Notes under the pieces: model-generated
Databases searched by the model: none
Told to the model about the DNA's origin: nothing
The model's input: only the letters and a program-made list of their open reading frames with translations
Translations under genes and position numbers: made by a program
Shown here: positions 1-7,658 of the stretch, piece by piece
How positions within the stretch are numbered: position 1 is the first letter of the stretch
Layout: the number at the start of each line of letters is the position of its first letter
From: Paenibacillus segetis
Lineage (GTDB): Bacteria > Bacillota > Bacilli > Paenibacillales > Paenibacillaceae
Length of the DNA stretch: 64,000 bases
Reading direction: 5' to 3'
NCBI RefSeq assembly: GCF_014639155.1
Contig: NZ_BMFT01000001.1
Location: 2,294,001 to 2,358,000 of the forward strand

Positions 1-252
1 TCAGAATGAAGCATTTTAGAAAAGGGAAAATAACAATTCATTTTTCTTGGAATCTCAGCGCAGACTAGGGTTCAAGCAATTTTAGAAATGTGCCCGACAA
101 CAGGGAGCAGATCGGATCTAATTCTAATATAGCATTTGAACACAGAGAAATCCCATGGTTTATATGAGAATAATAAACACGAACGAAATTTCATCTAGAG
201 AAGAAAAGGTTCGGAATTTTCCGAATCAATCTAAGGTTAATATGATAACGAA
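1..252. other. Non-coding stretch, nothing recognised
   Basis: No open frame with a ribosome site, no RNA gene and no repeat was recognised here. The region lies downstream of the leftmost minus-strand gene and ends at that gene's terminator hairpin. It may belong to the neighbouring locus outside the window. Confidence 0.4.
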
Positions 253-295
253 AAGAGCTGCTCTCCATTCGTAATAGAAATGGGAAGCAGCTCTT
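253..295 (-). terminator. Intrinsic terminator of the YtkA-like lipoprotein gene
   Basis: Ten-base perfect arms AAGAGCTGCT / AGCAGCTCTT, extended inward by a partly paired CTCCATT/AATGGG segment. On the minus strand the hairpin is followed by TTTTCG, a modest T run, 30 bases past the stop of the lipoprotein gene. Confidence 0.7.
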
Positions 296-324
296 ATTCA
301 TTGTGTTGACTACAATTCTGACGC

Positions 325-732
325 CTATTTCACCGTAAACTTAACCATAGGCATAGAATGTTGGTCGTGGGCAGTTACGTGAGAAATAACATAATAGATA
401 CCAGGTTCGAGGAACGTTTCACCATGCTTATAAAGTCCTTGTCCTTCACTCGTTACAGTAACCTTGGTATGCTTCGCGTCATCGTTGCCTTCTTTCCAGA
501 ACTCAAATATGACCTCTTTCGCATCATCAACATTTTCGCCACCATAGGTTACCTTGGCTTCAAACGTGACAGGCTCTCCAGCACTAGGTTCATTTGGAGT
601 GATCTGAAGGTTCACTTGAATTGGTTCTAATGCTCCTTCATCTGAATGCATACTATGATTTTCTTTACTACACCCACCAATAATCATCAATATTATCACC
701 AGTGTAAGTATACTCGAGAGCTTAATTCTCAA
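325..732 (-). CDS. YtkA/FixH-like domain lipoprotein
   Basis: A 135-residue exported lipoprotein. Residues 1-20 form a signal peptide ending in the lipobox IIGGC, so Cys21 is the predicted lipidated residue. The rest (about 38-133) looks like a single beta-sandwich of the YtkA/FixH type: Pro- and Gly-rich strands, the phrase EPSAGEPVTFEAKV, and a final PMVKFTV strand. Several His and Met residues (HSMHS near 27, HDQHSMP near 123) could bind metal, but that is inference. The start is TTG, placed by a GGGGG ribosome site eight bases upstream. It is a single gene with its own terminator. Related Bacillales proteins are surface lipoproteins without a firmly assigned role. Confidence 0.75.
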   Translation of the reverse strand: MRIKLSSILTLVIILMIIGGCSKENHSMHSDEGALEPIQVNLQITPNEPSAGEPVTFEAKVTYGGENVDDAKEVIFEFWKEGNDDAKHTKVTVTSEGQGLYKHGETFLEPGIYYVISHVTAHDQHSMPMVKFTVK

Positions 733-787
733 CGTAGATGCCCCCTTTCATCAAAACAATATTTGTAACATGATTTAATATAGTGAA

Positions 788-1582
788 TTATGATTTCTTA
801 GCAATAATGTCATGAAGCTCGGACAAGTGTTTAATTTCAAAATCAGGAACAATTTCGTCCGAACGCGTTCTACCATCTCTATTCACCCATACTGCAGTCA
901 TTCCCACACTGAGTGATCCACGAATATCAGTTGTTAGCTTGTCCCCTACCATAATACCTTCTTCTGGCTTGATTCCAAGTTGTTCCAATGCGTGGTGGAA
1001 TATCGATGGATCCGGTTTGCCCTTACCAAACGTACCAGAAATAATCACCTCGTCAAAATAAGAAGCTAACTCCGGAACTCCATCAAGCTTTTCCTGTTGT
1101 AAAGCAGGACATCCGTTGGTCAGAAGGAGGAGTTTGTAATTCCCTTTTAATTCATTAAGTATATTAAATGTTTCTTCATACACATGAGGACGGGACCGTC
1201 TCTCTTGTCCAAATTGTTCTGCAAGTTCAGCAGCTAAGGCTTCATCATCAACACCAACAGCTAGAAGTCCACGCCGCCATGACTCTTTACGGTATGCAGG
1301 AGCTAATTGCTCTAATTTACGAAATTCAGGTTGCTCACCAGCAGAGAAATTAGCCCAAAGTCCCTCAAAAGGATTAATCCCAATCATTTTCGTGAAAGAA
1401 ATAGTTTCGTAGGATTCATAGAGCGACCTAGCTTCTTTACGCACCTGTTCTTGAAGTTCGACTGGATCAACACCTTTTACTTCTTGCGCCCTCTTACAAG
1501 TTGCTTCAAATGCCTCCCTAACACTTCGATCATCCCAGAGCAACGTATCATCCAAATCAAAACATACCGCTTTAATAGTCAT
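788..1582 (-). CDS. HAD-family hydrolase (YsaA-like phosphatase)
   Basis: A 264-residue haloacid dehalogenase-superfamily phosphatase. Motif I is DLDDT at 9-13 (nucleophile Asp9, general acid Asp11). Motif II is LLTNG near 155. Motif III is the Lys in GKGKPDP near 190. Motif IV is GDKLTTDI near 216. Between motifs I and II lies a helical C1 cap of about 100 residues, as in cytosolic phosphatases acting on small phosphorylated metabolites or nucleotides. The substrate cannot be read from the sequence; B. subtilis YsaA is the closest family I can name. It starts at ATG just after a GAGAGGACG site and is separated by about 60 bp from the upstream membrane-protein gene. Confidence 0.8.
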   Translation of the reverse strand: MTIKAVCFDLDDTLLWDDRSVREAFEATCKRAQEVKGVDPVELQEQVRKEARSLYESYETISFTKMIGINPFEGLWANFSAGEQPEFRKLEQLAPAYRKESWRRGLLAVGVDDEALAAELAEQFGQERRSRPHVYEETFNILNELKGNYKLLLLTNGCPALQQEKLDGVPELASYFDEVIISGTFGKGKPDPSIFHHALEQLGIKPEEGIMVGDKLTTDIRGSLSVGMTAVWVNRDGRTRSDEIVPDFEIKHLSELHDIIAKKS

Positions 1583-1641
1583 CGTAGACGTCCTCTCTCT
1601 CCCTTAGTTACCAAGGTCTGTTTAAGTGATTTTATATCACC

Positions 1642-2178
1642 TTATTGCTTTTCTATAGTAATGTGATTTGTGTGTGCAAATTCCCCAAGACGAAGTGCCA
1701 TAGCTTCTGTATCAAAAAAGTTCCGGAACCGATAGAACACCCACTTTGATTCTTTTCCTTTTGGAACAATTACAATTTTACTTTTGTTATGAATGATCTT
1801 GCTAACGTTACTAGCATCGAGGTATTTATCTCGATTAAACTTGGAAGTGTACAATCGATTCTTGTCAACGCGTAAATACGGCTTTCTAAGGAAAATCACC
1901 ACAGCTAAGAGTAAATACAGCCCAATTGTGACCCAAAATAGAGTCTGATTCTCTCCAGTCGCAGGTCCCATTAACCCAAGGGCAGCATACAGAATCGCTA
2001 TCAAACTCAAAGCACCTGGTAATATGATCTTTCTGCCTTTAAAAATATCACCGTCACCTTTTGCACCAAAAGTTGGACTAGAGCCTTTACCCGATGCAGT
2101 TGCTTTTATAACAGGATTTTTCCCCTTTTTCTTCAACTTCACCATGTTCCGCTCTACTTTTCTGTCAAATGAACCCAT
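1642..2178 (-). CDS. Conserved membrane protein of unknown function
   Basis: A 178-residue protein. The N-terminal 50 residues are basic and Lys/Gly/Ser rich. Two hydrophobic segments follow (about 54-73 and 81-97), joined by a short polar turn (GPATGENQ) that would face outside. The C-terminal 80 residues are predicted cytoplasmic and carry a fold with a Trp-Phe-Tyr strand (KWVFYRFRNFF), reminiscent of PH-like or YcxB-like domains, but I could not assign it. The start chosen is the ATG (MGSFDRK) preceded by GGAGGAACATGT; an 18-codon in-frame extension upstream lacks a ribosome site. It lies between the HAD gene and a DUF896 gene in the lexA neighbourhood. Confidence 0.6.
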   Translation of the reverse strand: MGSFDRKVERNMVKLKKKGKNPVIKATASGKGSSPTFGAKGDGDIFKGRKIILPGALSLIAILYAALGLMGPATGENQTLFWVTIGLYLLLAVVIFLRKPYLRVDKNRLYTSKFNRDKYLDASNVSKIIHNKSKIVIVPKGKESKWVFYRFRNFFDTEAMALRLGEFAHTNHITIEKQ

Positions 2179-2249
2179 ACATGTTCCTCCTAAAGTTTGA
2201 TGAAGCATCACCACTAGCATATGTAGGGCCAAGCCTTTCGGCAGGTCCT

Positions 2250-2423
2250 TTATTCATCCACCACTTCGATTGACTCGAGTTGTTGGCGAAAGTTACTTCT
2301 AATGTTATTCAAATACACTTCACGAAGCTGAGCTCTTTCCAGCTTTTCTTCTTCTGTTAGCCCTGATTCTTTATTCTTACGGGCTAATTCATTAATTCGC
2401 TGCACCAAAGCATCTATGTCCAT
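2250..2423 (-). CDS. ynzC: DUF896 family protein (YnzC-like)
   Basis: A 57-residue protein that opens with MDIDALVQRINELARK and continues with a Glu/Lys-rich helix (LTEEEKLERAQLREVYL), the hallmark two-helix hairpin of the DUF896/YnzC family. In B. subtilis ynzC lies in the SOS-regulated yneA-yneB-ynzC operon divergent from lexA. Here the gene keeps that neighbourhood, but a terminator-like hairpin (2538-2595) separates it from yneA and no yneB resolvase-like gene is present. Its function is unknown. The start ATG follows the ribosome site AGGAGGGA. Confidence 0.8.
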   Translation of the reverse strand: MDIDALVQRINELARKNKESGLTEEEKLERAQLREVYLNNIRSNFRQQLESIEVVDE

Positions 2424-2537
2424 AATTCCCTCCTGCTATGATTTTCTGTGCGTTTCACGGTAGTTCAATAAGCTACTTTAAACAAGCTTACAACTGCGTT
2501 CGTGTAAGGCATTCATTTCTTACTTTGACATGAGTAA

Positions 2538-2595
2538 AAGAGCTTGTCAAGGTGATACGACATCACTGTCGTTATCGTCACCAAAACAAGCTCTT
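2538..2595 (-). terminator. Hairpin between yneA and ynzC
   Basis: Ten-base arms AAGAGCTTGT / ACAAGCTCTT flank an inner GGTGA/TCACC pairing. On the minus strand the hairpin ends in TTTTAC. It lies 75 bp past the yneA stop and would end or reduce transcription before ynzC. Confidence 0.65.
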
Positions 2596-2669
2596 ACAAT
2601 TATTCTAACAAATAAAACGTAAGCAAGAAATCTTCATAAACGGATTGTTAATATACTGAATTATTCCTT

Positions 2670-3032
2670 TTATTTAGGTGGAAGAATTAGAACATCGCCT
2701 GATCGAATTGCACTTGCTGTCAGTCCGTTGTAATCCTTGATATGTTCGATATAGATACGTGTATCCTTACCTCTTGGTTTGTGAGCCGTTGCAATCTGCC
2801 ATAATGTATCCCCCGGCTGCACAATGACCTTCTCCAAGACCACGTCGTGATCTCCTTCAGAAGAAGCAGCAAATGCTGTCACCATTCCCGTACAAGTTAT
2901 CGTCAACAAGAGAATCACTATCATAATTCTGCTCAAACCTTTATGTATCCCTCTTGATTGAATTCCACTAAGCATAGTTTTCTCCAAAGAAGGCTTATTA
3001 TGAATACTTTGATATGAACTGTATTTTAACAT
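2670..3032 (-). CDS. yneA: YneA-like SOS cell-division suppressor with LysM domain
   Basis: A 120-residue protein with a basic N-terminus, one membrane segment at about 34-55, and a C-terminal LysM domain (about 68-118) containing VQPGDTLWQIA and ending RSGDVLILPPK. YneA delays division during the SOS response in Bacillus, acting at the septum outside the membrane. Divergence from lexA across three SOS boxes supports the assignment. An in-frame TTG at 3047 exists, but the ATG at 3032 is preferred because GGAGTGG lies just upstream. It is expected to be induced by DNA damage. In B. subtilis the operon also carries yneB, which is missing here. Confidence 0.85.
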   Translation of the reverse strand: MLKYSSYQSIHNKPSLEKTMLSGIQSRGIHKGLSRIMIVILLLTITCTGMVTAFAASSEGDHDVVLEKVIVQPGDTLWQIATAHKPRGKDTRIYIEHIKDYNGLTASAIRSGDVLILPPK

Positions 3033-3080
3033 TTTCCACCACTCCAAACGTGTGTTCTTGTTTATGAATAAACTATAACA

Positions 3081-3094
3081 CGAACGTTTGTTTG
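3081..3094. promoter_or_regulatory. LexA/DinR (SOS) box 1
   Basis: Reads CGAAC-GTTT-GTTTG, matching the Bacillus SOS consensus CGAAC-N4-GTTYG. It is about 50 bp upstream of the yneA start. Confidence 0.85.
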
Positions 3095-3110
3095 ATTCAA
3101 TACTTTTTTA

Positions 3111-3122
3111 GAACAATTGTTC
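3111..3122. promoter_or_regulatory. LexA/DinR (SOS) box 2
   Basis: Perfectly symmetric GAAC-AATT-GTTC core of the Bacillus SOS box, between yneA and lexA. Confidence 0.85.
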
Positions 3123-3191
3123 CCATGAATAAAAATATTCTTTTTCAACCAATTTAATAGATAAATGATAGATTTAGAACTTACGTTTGTA

Positions 3192-3205
3192 CGAACGGTA
3201 GTTCT
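3192..3205. promoter_or_regulatory. LexA/DinR (SOS) box 3
   Basis: Reads CGAAC-GGTA-GTTCT, about 45 bp upstream of lexA, consistent with autorepression by LexA. Confidence 0.85.
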
Positions 3206-3249
3206 ATGTTATAATTTTTCCAAACGTTACTAGATGGGGTTGATATGTT

Positions 3250-3876
3250 ATGTCGAAGGTATCCAGCCGTCAGCAAGCAATTCTTGAATTTATACGCAAC
3301 GAAGTCCGCATGAAGGGTTATCCTCCTTCTGTTAGAGAAATCGGCGAAGCTGTTGGTCTTGCTTCCAGTTCTACGGTGCATGGTCACCTGGACAGGCTGG
3401 AGAAAAAGGGGCTTATTCGCCGCGACCCTACTAAGCCACGGGCTATAGAGCTGCTGGGACAAGAGGATTCAGATCATCTCGGGCTATTCGCCCATTCCGT
3501 AGCTAGAGTACCCGTGATTGGTAAAGTAACTGCCGGTGTACCGATCACTGCTACTGAGAACATCGAGGATTATTTCCCACTTCCTCAACACTATGCTGGT
3601 GATGGTGAAGTTTTCATGCTCTCTGTCATGGGAGATAGTATGATTGAAGCGGGTATCCATAATGGAGACTATGTGATCGTTAGACAGCAACAGACGGCTA
3701 ACAATGGAGATATTGTTGTTGCGATGACAGAAGAAGACGAGGCTACAGTTAAGACATTCTATAAGGAGAAAGACCATATTCGATTACAACCAGAGAACGC
3801 AACCATGGAGCCAATTCGTTTGAAGCATGTTAGTATTCTCGGTAAAGTCGTTGGTCTGTTCCGCGATTTCCACTAA
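3250..3876 (+). CDS. lexA: LexA SOS repressor
   Basis: A 208-residue LexA. The N-terminal winged helix-turn-helix (1-70) includes [13 protein letters not shown] and the recognition helix region [15 protein letters not shown]. The C-terminal latent serine peptidase has the Ala-Gly cleavage pair (TAGVP near 94), the catalytic Ser in GDSMIEAGI near 130, and the catalytic Lys in ATVKTF near 168. Upon RecA-ssDNA binding the protein cleaves itself and derepresses SOS genes. The ATG at 3250 follows a GGGG site. Three SOS boxes precede it and a strong hairpin follows it. B. subtilis LexA is 205 residues, so the length is normal. Confidence 0.97.
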   Translation: MSKVSSRQQAILEFIRNEVRMKGYPPSVREIGEAVGLASSSTVHGHLDRLEKKGLIRRDPTKPRAIELLGQEDSDHLGLFAHSVARVPVIGKVTAGVPITATENIEDYFPLPQHYAGDGEVFMLSVMGDSMIEAGIHNGDYVIVRQQQTANNGDIVVAMTEEDEATVKTFYKEKDHIRLQPENATMEPIRLKHVSILGKVVGLFRDFH

Positions 3877-3921
3877 TATAGATGAGGTTCCTTATCTCTT
3901 TAAAGATCATAACGAACAAAT

Positions 3922-3959
3922 AACAGCAAGTCGCCATGATCCATGGAGGCTTGCTGTTT
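3922..3959 (+). terminator. lexA terminator
   Basis: Arms AACAGCAAG / CTTGCTGTT with a smaller inner palindrome ATGATCCAT; followed on the plus strand by TTGTTGTCTTTGTGTTT. Confidence 0.75.
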
Positions 3960-4059
3960 GTTGTCTTTGTGTTTCAAATTCTTGTCTCAGTAATTAAGAT
4001 CTATTGTTCCGCATCTCGTCTCCATACTTTCAAACTATAATCACGCCCAAATCCTATTT

Positions 4060-4821
4060 CTAGATTGCTGGCATTACATTCCCACCAGTCACAGGTATAA
4101 AGGCTCCGGTAATAAAGCTAGCTAAATCAGAGGCAAGGAACGCAACAGCATTAGCGATCTCCTGATCCACTCCCCTACGTTTCAAAGGAACTCCTTGAAG
4201 ATAAGCTTCATCTGAACCTGCGTCATCACCACGATCCTTCTCACTGATCGTCCATCCCGGGGCTACTTGGTTCACTGTAATCTGGAATTCACCAACCTCT
4301 TTCGCAAGCACGCGATAAACACCATCCATTCCTCTTTTTCCAGCTACATAAGCTGATTGATTGGGGAAATTTTGCATTGAACACTCCGTATTAATCCCGA
4401 TGAACCGCCCTGACCGCTTTGCCTGCATCGCAGGAATGAAAGCTTTCGCCAAATACACGCTTTGCATAACACAAGAATCAAATTGACTTTGATAGTCTTT
4501 CGGTGATTGTTCAAGAATGCTTGTCCAAGTATATTGGACAACTGCATTAGCTACGACAATATCAACTTCACCAAGTTCTGCGTCGATTTGTTGTTTCATA
4601 TTTAGAATTGAAGCTTCTTTCGTAATATCACCTTGTACAATGATTGCCGTCCCACCATCATCCTGAATTTCTTCAAGCAGTTCCTCGGCCTTGGTTCTAT
4701 TACTTAAATAATGGATAGCCACTTTAGCCCCACAATTTGCTAGAGTTCGTACCATAACGCGCCCCAGCTCCCCAGTCCCTCCAGTCACAAGTGCGATTTT
4801 TCCAGTTAAATCTATCTTCAT
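4060..4821 (-). CDS. Short-chain dehydrogenase/reductase
   Basis: A 253-residue classical SDR with an N-terminal Rossmann fold. The cofactor motif TGGTGELG is at 13-20, an acidic/Asn region follows at 60-66 (QGD), and the catalytic Tyr158 and Lys162 are in SAYVAGKRG. Two deviations stand out: the usual NNAG motif reads VANAV near 90-94, and the position 13 residues before the Tyr is Thr145, not Ser (INTECSM). These may alter activity. The C-terminus, VTGGNVMPAI, is typical of FabG-like enzymes. Its substrate is unknown. It is transcribed alone, convergent to lexA. Confidence 0.85.
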   Translation of the reverse strand: MKIDLTGKIALVTGGTGELGRVMVRTLANCGAKVAIHYLSNRTKAEELLEEIQDDGGTAIIVQGDITKEASILNMKQQIDAELGEVDIVVANAVVQYTWTSILEQSPKDYQSQFDSCVMQSVYLAKAFIPAMQAKRSGRFIGINTECSMQNFPNQSAYVAGKRGMDGVYRVLAKEVGEFQITVNQVAPGWTISEKDRGDDAGSDEAYLQGVPLKRRGVDQEIANAVAFLASDLASFITGAFIPVTGGNVMPAI

Positions 4822-4897
4822 CTTAACAACCCACTCTCTTATATGACTTAAATCTATTGTAACAGTGAGTTTTCAGAAGTGCTACGTAACAAAAATA

Positions 4898-4928
4898 CCT
4901 CTACCATCAAAAAGGATGAAGGTAGAGG
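4898..4928 (-). terminator. Terminator overlapping the 3' end of the small beta-rich gene
   Basis: Arms CCTCTACC / GGTAGAGG with the gene's TGA stop in the loop-proximal arm. On the minus strand it is followed by TATTTTTG. Confidence 0.75.
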
Positions 4929-5236
4929 TACCTGTTTGAAGCTTTTACAGAATAAAAATCAGAAGTAGCAATTTGAATGTCGCCAAATGTTGCACCAGCG
5001 CCAGTCAGCAGGGCTGCAACCAGCAGTAGATCAACAGCCAACGTGAGGCTGGTACCCGCTGGGATTGCATAAGTGATTACAGGTGCGTTAACACGAGTGA
5101 TGACGAGATCAATCGGATATAGACCAAGATTATTCACTGTTACAGTAGCATTCGCGCCTCCTCTTAGATCTTCATAGTAGGATTTATCAACATTGGGTCC
5201 GATATTGAAAAATTGTTGCGGTAATAGAATCGCCAT
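4907..5236 (-). CDS. Small beta-rich protein, possible spore surface component
   Basis: A 109-residue protein with no Cys, no signal peptide and no clear membrane segment. It alternates Thr/Val/Ile strands with turn residues (ANATVTVNNLG, APVITYAIPAGTSLTLAVD), suggesting a small beta-sandwich. The pattern recalls endospore-appendage (DUF3992-like) subunits or other sporulation surface proteins, but that is a weak resemblance. A candidate SigK-type -10, CATAGAATA, lies 32 bp upstream, which supports sporulation expression. The ribosome site AAGGGGGGTGA is strong. It is monocistronic with its own terminator. Confidence 0.6.
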   Translation of the reverse strand: MAILLPQQFFNIGPNVDKSYYEDLRGGANATVTVNNLGLYPIDLVITRVNAPVITYAIPAGTSLTLAVDLLLVAALLTGAGATFGDIQIATSDFYSVKASNRYLYLHPF

Positions 5237-5267
5237 TGTGATTCACCCCCCTTGCCCTTTCATAGTT

Positions 5268-5276
5268 TATTCTATG
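5268..5276 (-). promoter_or_regulatory. Candidate SigK-type -10 element
   Basis: On the minus strand it reads CATAGAATA, matching CATANNNTA, 32 bp before the start at 5236. No convincing -35 was found. Confidence 0.3.
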
Positions 5277-5433
5277 CTTCATATCTATGAATACATCGAA
5301 TAATGACGTAGTAGAATAGCATAATTTAAGAGATTGATAAGGAAGATAGGGATAGATGATACTATGATCGTTTTATAGAAGCCCATTTCTAAATTTACTT
5401 AGTCAATTGTCTATACACGTTAGTCTAAATAAG

Positions 5434-5442
5434 CATACTGTG
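5434..5442 (+). promoter_or_regulatory. Candidate sporulation-type -10 element
   Basis: Reads CATACTGTG, one base from the SigK-type CATANNNTA, with ACAC 15 bases upstream. It lies 38 bp before the start at 5480. Confidence 0.25.
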
Positions 5443-5479
5443 AATCGAGTCAATTAAAAATGTGGAGGTAGATCAATTT

Positions 5480-5713
5480 ATGTCAGAATTCAATCATACA
5501 AGTACAGGTATTATCCTTGTTTTGTTTATTTTGTTAGTGATCGTTTCATGCGCATCTATGGGCCATCCTCATGTCGCTAAAGTTGCTGCCGTTACTCCGA
5601 ATCAACCTTTTACACCAAATCAAGCTTTTGTATCAAACCAATCGTTCACGCCTAACCAATCCTTTATGCCTAATCAATCCTTCATGCCTAATCAATCTAT
5701 CATGCCAAATTAA
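5480..5713 (+). CDS. YjcZ-like small membrane protein with hexapeptide repeats
   Basis: A 77-residue protein. Residues 9-25 form a hydrophobic segment (TGIILVLFILLVIVSCA) of the type found in YjcZ/YrbG-like sporulation peptides. A linker follows (about 26-39), then six tandem hexapeptides of the form (S/P/A)(F/I)(T/M/V)(P/S)NQ, the last ending in PN before the stop. YjcZ proteins are made in sporulation and have no known mechanism; the added repeat tail is unusual. The ATG follows GGAGGT by ten bases; an upstream in-frame GTG at 5462 would start before that site and is rejected. Confidence 0.65.
   Translation: MSEFNHTSTGIILVLFILLVIVSCASMGHPHVAKVAAVTPNQPFTPNQAFVSNQSFTPNQSFMPNQSFMPNQSIMPN
5603..5710 (+). 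repeat. 18-bp tandem repeats encoding the xFxPNQ motif
   Basis: Six 18-bp units in frame. The last three are nearly identical (TCCTTYATGCCTAATCAA), while the first three have diverged. The pattern indicates recent expansion at the 3' end. Confidence 0.8.
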
Positions 5714-5765
5714 TCCTCAAATCCGTTTTAATAATTCGGCTTATAAGGAGGTCTTAACCTAGCCA

Positions 5766-5800
5766 TAAAAAAATCCCCCAGCGCAAATGCGCTAGGGGAT
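5766..5800 (-). terminator. glnA terminator
   Basis: On the minus strand ATCCCC-TAGCGC pairs with GCGCTGGGGGAT and is followed by a run of seven or more T. It sits just past the glnA stop and between convergent genes. Confidence 0.9.
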
Positions 5801-5811
5801 GGCTCCTTTTT

Positions 5812-7140
5812 CTAGTACAACGTCATGTATTGGTCACGTTCCCAAGCGTGAACTTGCGTGCGGAACATATCCCATTCGATTTCTTTCAATTCATAGAAGT
5901 GAGTGAGGGCGTGATCGCCTAGTGCTTCACAAATAATCTCACTACGAAGCAATTCGTTCAGTGCTTCTTTCAAATCCGATGGCAAGCTAGGAATTCCTTC
6001 CTCAACCCGTTCTTCTTCGGACATTACATAGATATTACGGTCAATTGGCTCAACGAGCGGCAATTTATTCTTAATTCCATCAAGACCCGCTTTCAGCATT
6101 ACAGCCAAAGCTAGATATGGGTTAGCAGCTGGATCCGGGTTACGAACTTCTACACGAGTACTAAGACCACGGGATGCTGGGATACGAATCATTGGGCTAC
6201 GGTTACTAGAAGACCATGCAACGTAACAAGGAGCTTCATATCCAGGAACCAGACGTTTATATGAGTTAACTGTAGGGTTCGTGATTGCAGCAAATGCACG
6301 TGCATGTTTCATAATACCGGCCATATAATGACGTGCTTCTTCACTTAGACCCAAATTATCGCTCTCATCATAGAATATATTCTCTTTCCCTTTGAATAGC
6401 GATTGGTTACAGTGCATGCCCGAACCGTTAACACCAAACAATGGTTTTGCCATGAATGTAGCGTGCAAACCGTGGCTCCGAGCGAGTGTCTTAACTACCA
6501 ATTTGAAAGTTTGAATTTGGTCTGCTGCTTTGATCGCATTAGCATATTTAAAGTCGATTTCGTGTTGTCCTGGAGCAACCTCATGGTGAGAAGCTTCAAT
6601 TTCAAAGCCCATCTCTTCAAGTGTCAACACGATTTCACGGCGACAGTTCTCACCAAGATCTGTAGGCGCAAGGTCAAAATAACCACCTTGGTCATTTAAC
6701 TCAGTTGTTGGATTGCCTTTTTCATCTGTCTTGAACAGGAAGAATTCCGGTTCTGGACCAACATTCATCGAAGTATAACCCATTTCTTCTGCTTCCTTCA
6801 ATGCACGTTTCAAAATGTAACGTGGGTCTCCTTCAAATGGAGTTCCATCTGGCTTATAAACATCGCAAATCAAACGAGCAACGCGATCTTGCGTAACCCA
6901 TGGGAAGATAACCCAAGTATCAAGATCAGGGAATAAGTACATGTCAGATTCTTCAATACGAACATATCCTTCAATGGATGAACCATCAAACATCATTTTG
7001 TTATCGAGTGCTTTTTCCAATTGGCTAACGGGGATCTCAACATTCTTAATAGTTCCTAGTAGATCTGTAAATTGCAAACGGATGAAGCGAACATTTTCCT
7101 CTTTAGCAATACGCAGAATATCTTCTTTTGAATAACTCAC
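5812..7140 (-). CDS. glnA: Glutamine synthetase type I
   Basis: A 442-residue GSI-alpha enzyme that condenses glutamate and ammonia using ATP. The N-terminal beta-grasp domain contains [14 protein letters not shown] (about 24-37). Further on come [14 protein letters not shown] (near 50), the metal-binding EPEFF region (near 131), the [13 protein letters not shown] signature (near 184-196) and the active-site NRSPMIRIP (near 313). Length matches B. subtilis GlnA (444). There is no adenylylation loop Tyr motif of GSI-beta. It lies directly downstream of glnR in the classical dicistron, regulated by GlnR; feedback-inhibited GS is expected to signal to GlnR and TnrA-type regulators. Confidence 0.97.
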   Translation of the reverse strand: MSYSKEDILRIAKEENVRFIRLQFTDLLGTIKNVEIPVSQLEKALDNKMMFDGSSIEGYVRIEESDMYLFPDLDTWVIFPWVTQDRVARLICDVYKPDGTPFEGDPRYILKRALKEAEEMGYTSMNVGPEPEFFLFKTDEKGNPTTELNDQGGYFDLAPTDLGENCRREIVLTLEEMGFEIEASHHEVAPGQHEIDFKYANAIKAADQIQTFKLVVKTLARSHGLHATFMAKPLFGVNGSGMHCNQSLFKGKENIFYDESDNLGLSEEARHYMAGIMKHARAFAAITNPTVNSYKRLVPGYEAPCYVAWSSSNRSPMIRIPASRGLSTRVEVRNPDPAANPYLALAVMLKAGLDGIKNKLPLVEPIDRNIYVMSEEERVEEGIPSLPSDLKEALNELLRSEIICEALGDHALTHFYELKEIEWDMFRTQVHAWERDQYMTLY

Positions 7141-7161
7141 TATAACATCTCCCCATTTTAT

Positions 7162-7572
7162 TTATATTTTGAAAAAGCGAGATAATTCTCCTTGGATCAG
7201 TGATACCTGACCCGGTCTTTTTCCTGTTACCAGTTCTTGTTTGAGCATACGGTATAACTGCGAATCAGACATTTCCTTGCGTTTCTCCTCTGTATCCTTG
7301 GAAATAACCGTAGCTTCCTGCGATCCTTTGGACATCGGATTCATAACCTGTTTAATCCCAGCAATATTGACGCCTTTATCAATCAAACTCTTAATTTCAA
7401 GCAACCGTTCAACATCAATAAAAGAAAACAACCGCTGATTTCCCGATGTACGTGCAGGTACTATCAATTCATGTTGTTCATAATAACGAATTTGCCTCGC
7501 CGTTAAATCGGTGAGTTTCATTACGATACCGATCGGAAAAAGTGCCATATTTCTGCGTATTTCGTCACTCAT
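7162..7572 (-). CDS. glnR: GlnR nitrogen-response repressor (MerR family)
   Basis: A 136-residue MerR-family regulator. The N-terminal winged HTH is seen in FPIGIVMKLTDLTARQIRYYEQHELI (split over residues 12-37), followed by SGNQRLFSFIDVERLLEIK. The C-terminal tail (about 85-136) is the part that senses feedback-inhibited glutamine synthetase. It represses glnRA under nitrogen excess. An in-frame TTG three codons upstream is possible, but the ATG at 7572 fits GGAAGG spacing. It is 21 bp upstream of glnA. Two GlnR operators precede it. Confidence 0.95.
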   Translation of the reverse strand: MSDEIRRNMALFPIGIVMKLTDLTARQIRYYEQHELIVPARTSGNQRLFSFIDVERLLEIKSLIDKGVNIAGIKQVMNPMSKGSQEATVISKDTEEKRKEMSDSQLYRMLKQELVTGKRPGQVSLIQGELSRFFKI

Positions 7573-7612
7573 CGTTATCAACCTTCCACTTGAAGTTCAT
7601 AGCTTCATTCTA

Positions 7613-7629
7613 TGTTAACTATCCTAACA
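7613..7629. promoter_or_regulatory. GlnR/TnrA operator 1
   Basis: Reads TGTTA-N7-TAACA, an exact match to TGTNA-N7-TNACA, 41 bp upstream of glnR. Confidence 0.9.
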
Positions 7630-7641
7630 TGTCAATACCTA

Positions 7642-7658
7642 TGTCAGATTCTCTTACA
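7642..7658. promoter_or_regulatory. GlnR/TnrA operator 2
   Basis: Reads TGTCA-N7-TTACA, also a match to TGTNA-N7-TNACA. Its centre is 29 bp from that of operator 1 and it overlaps the stop codon of the upstream PLP-enzyme gene. Confidence 0.8.
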
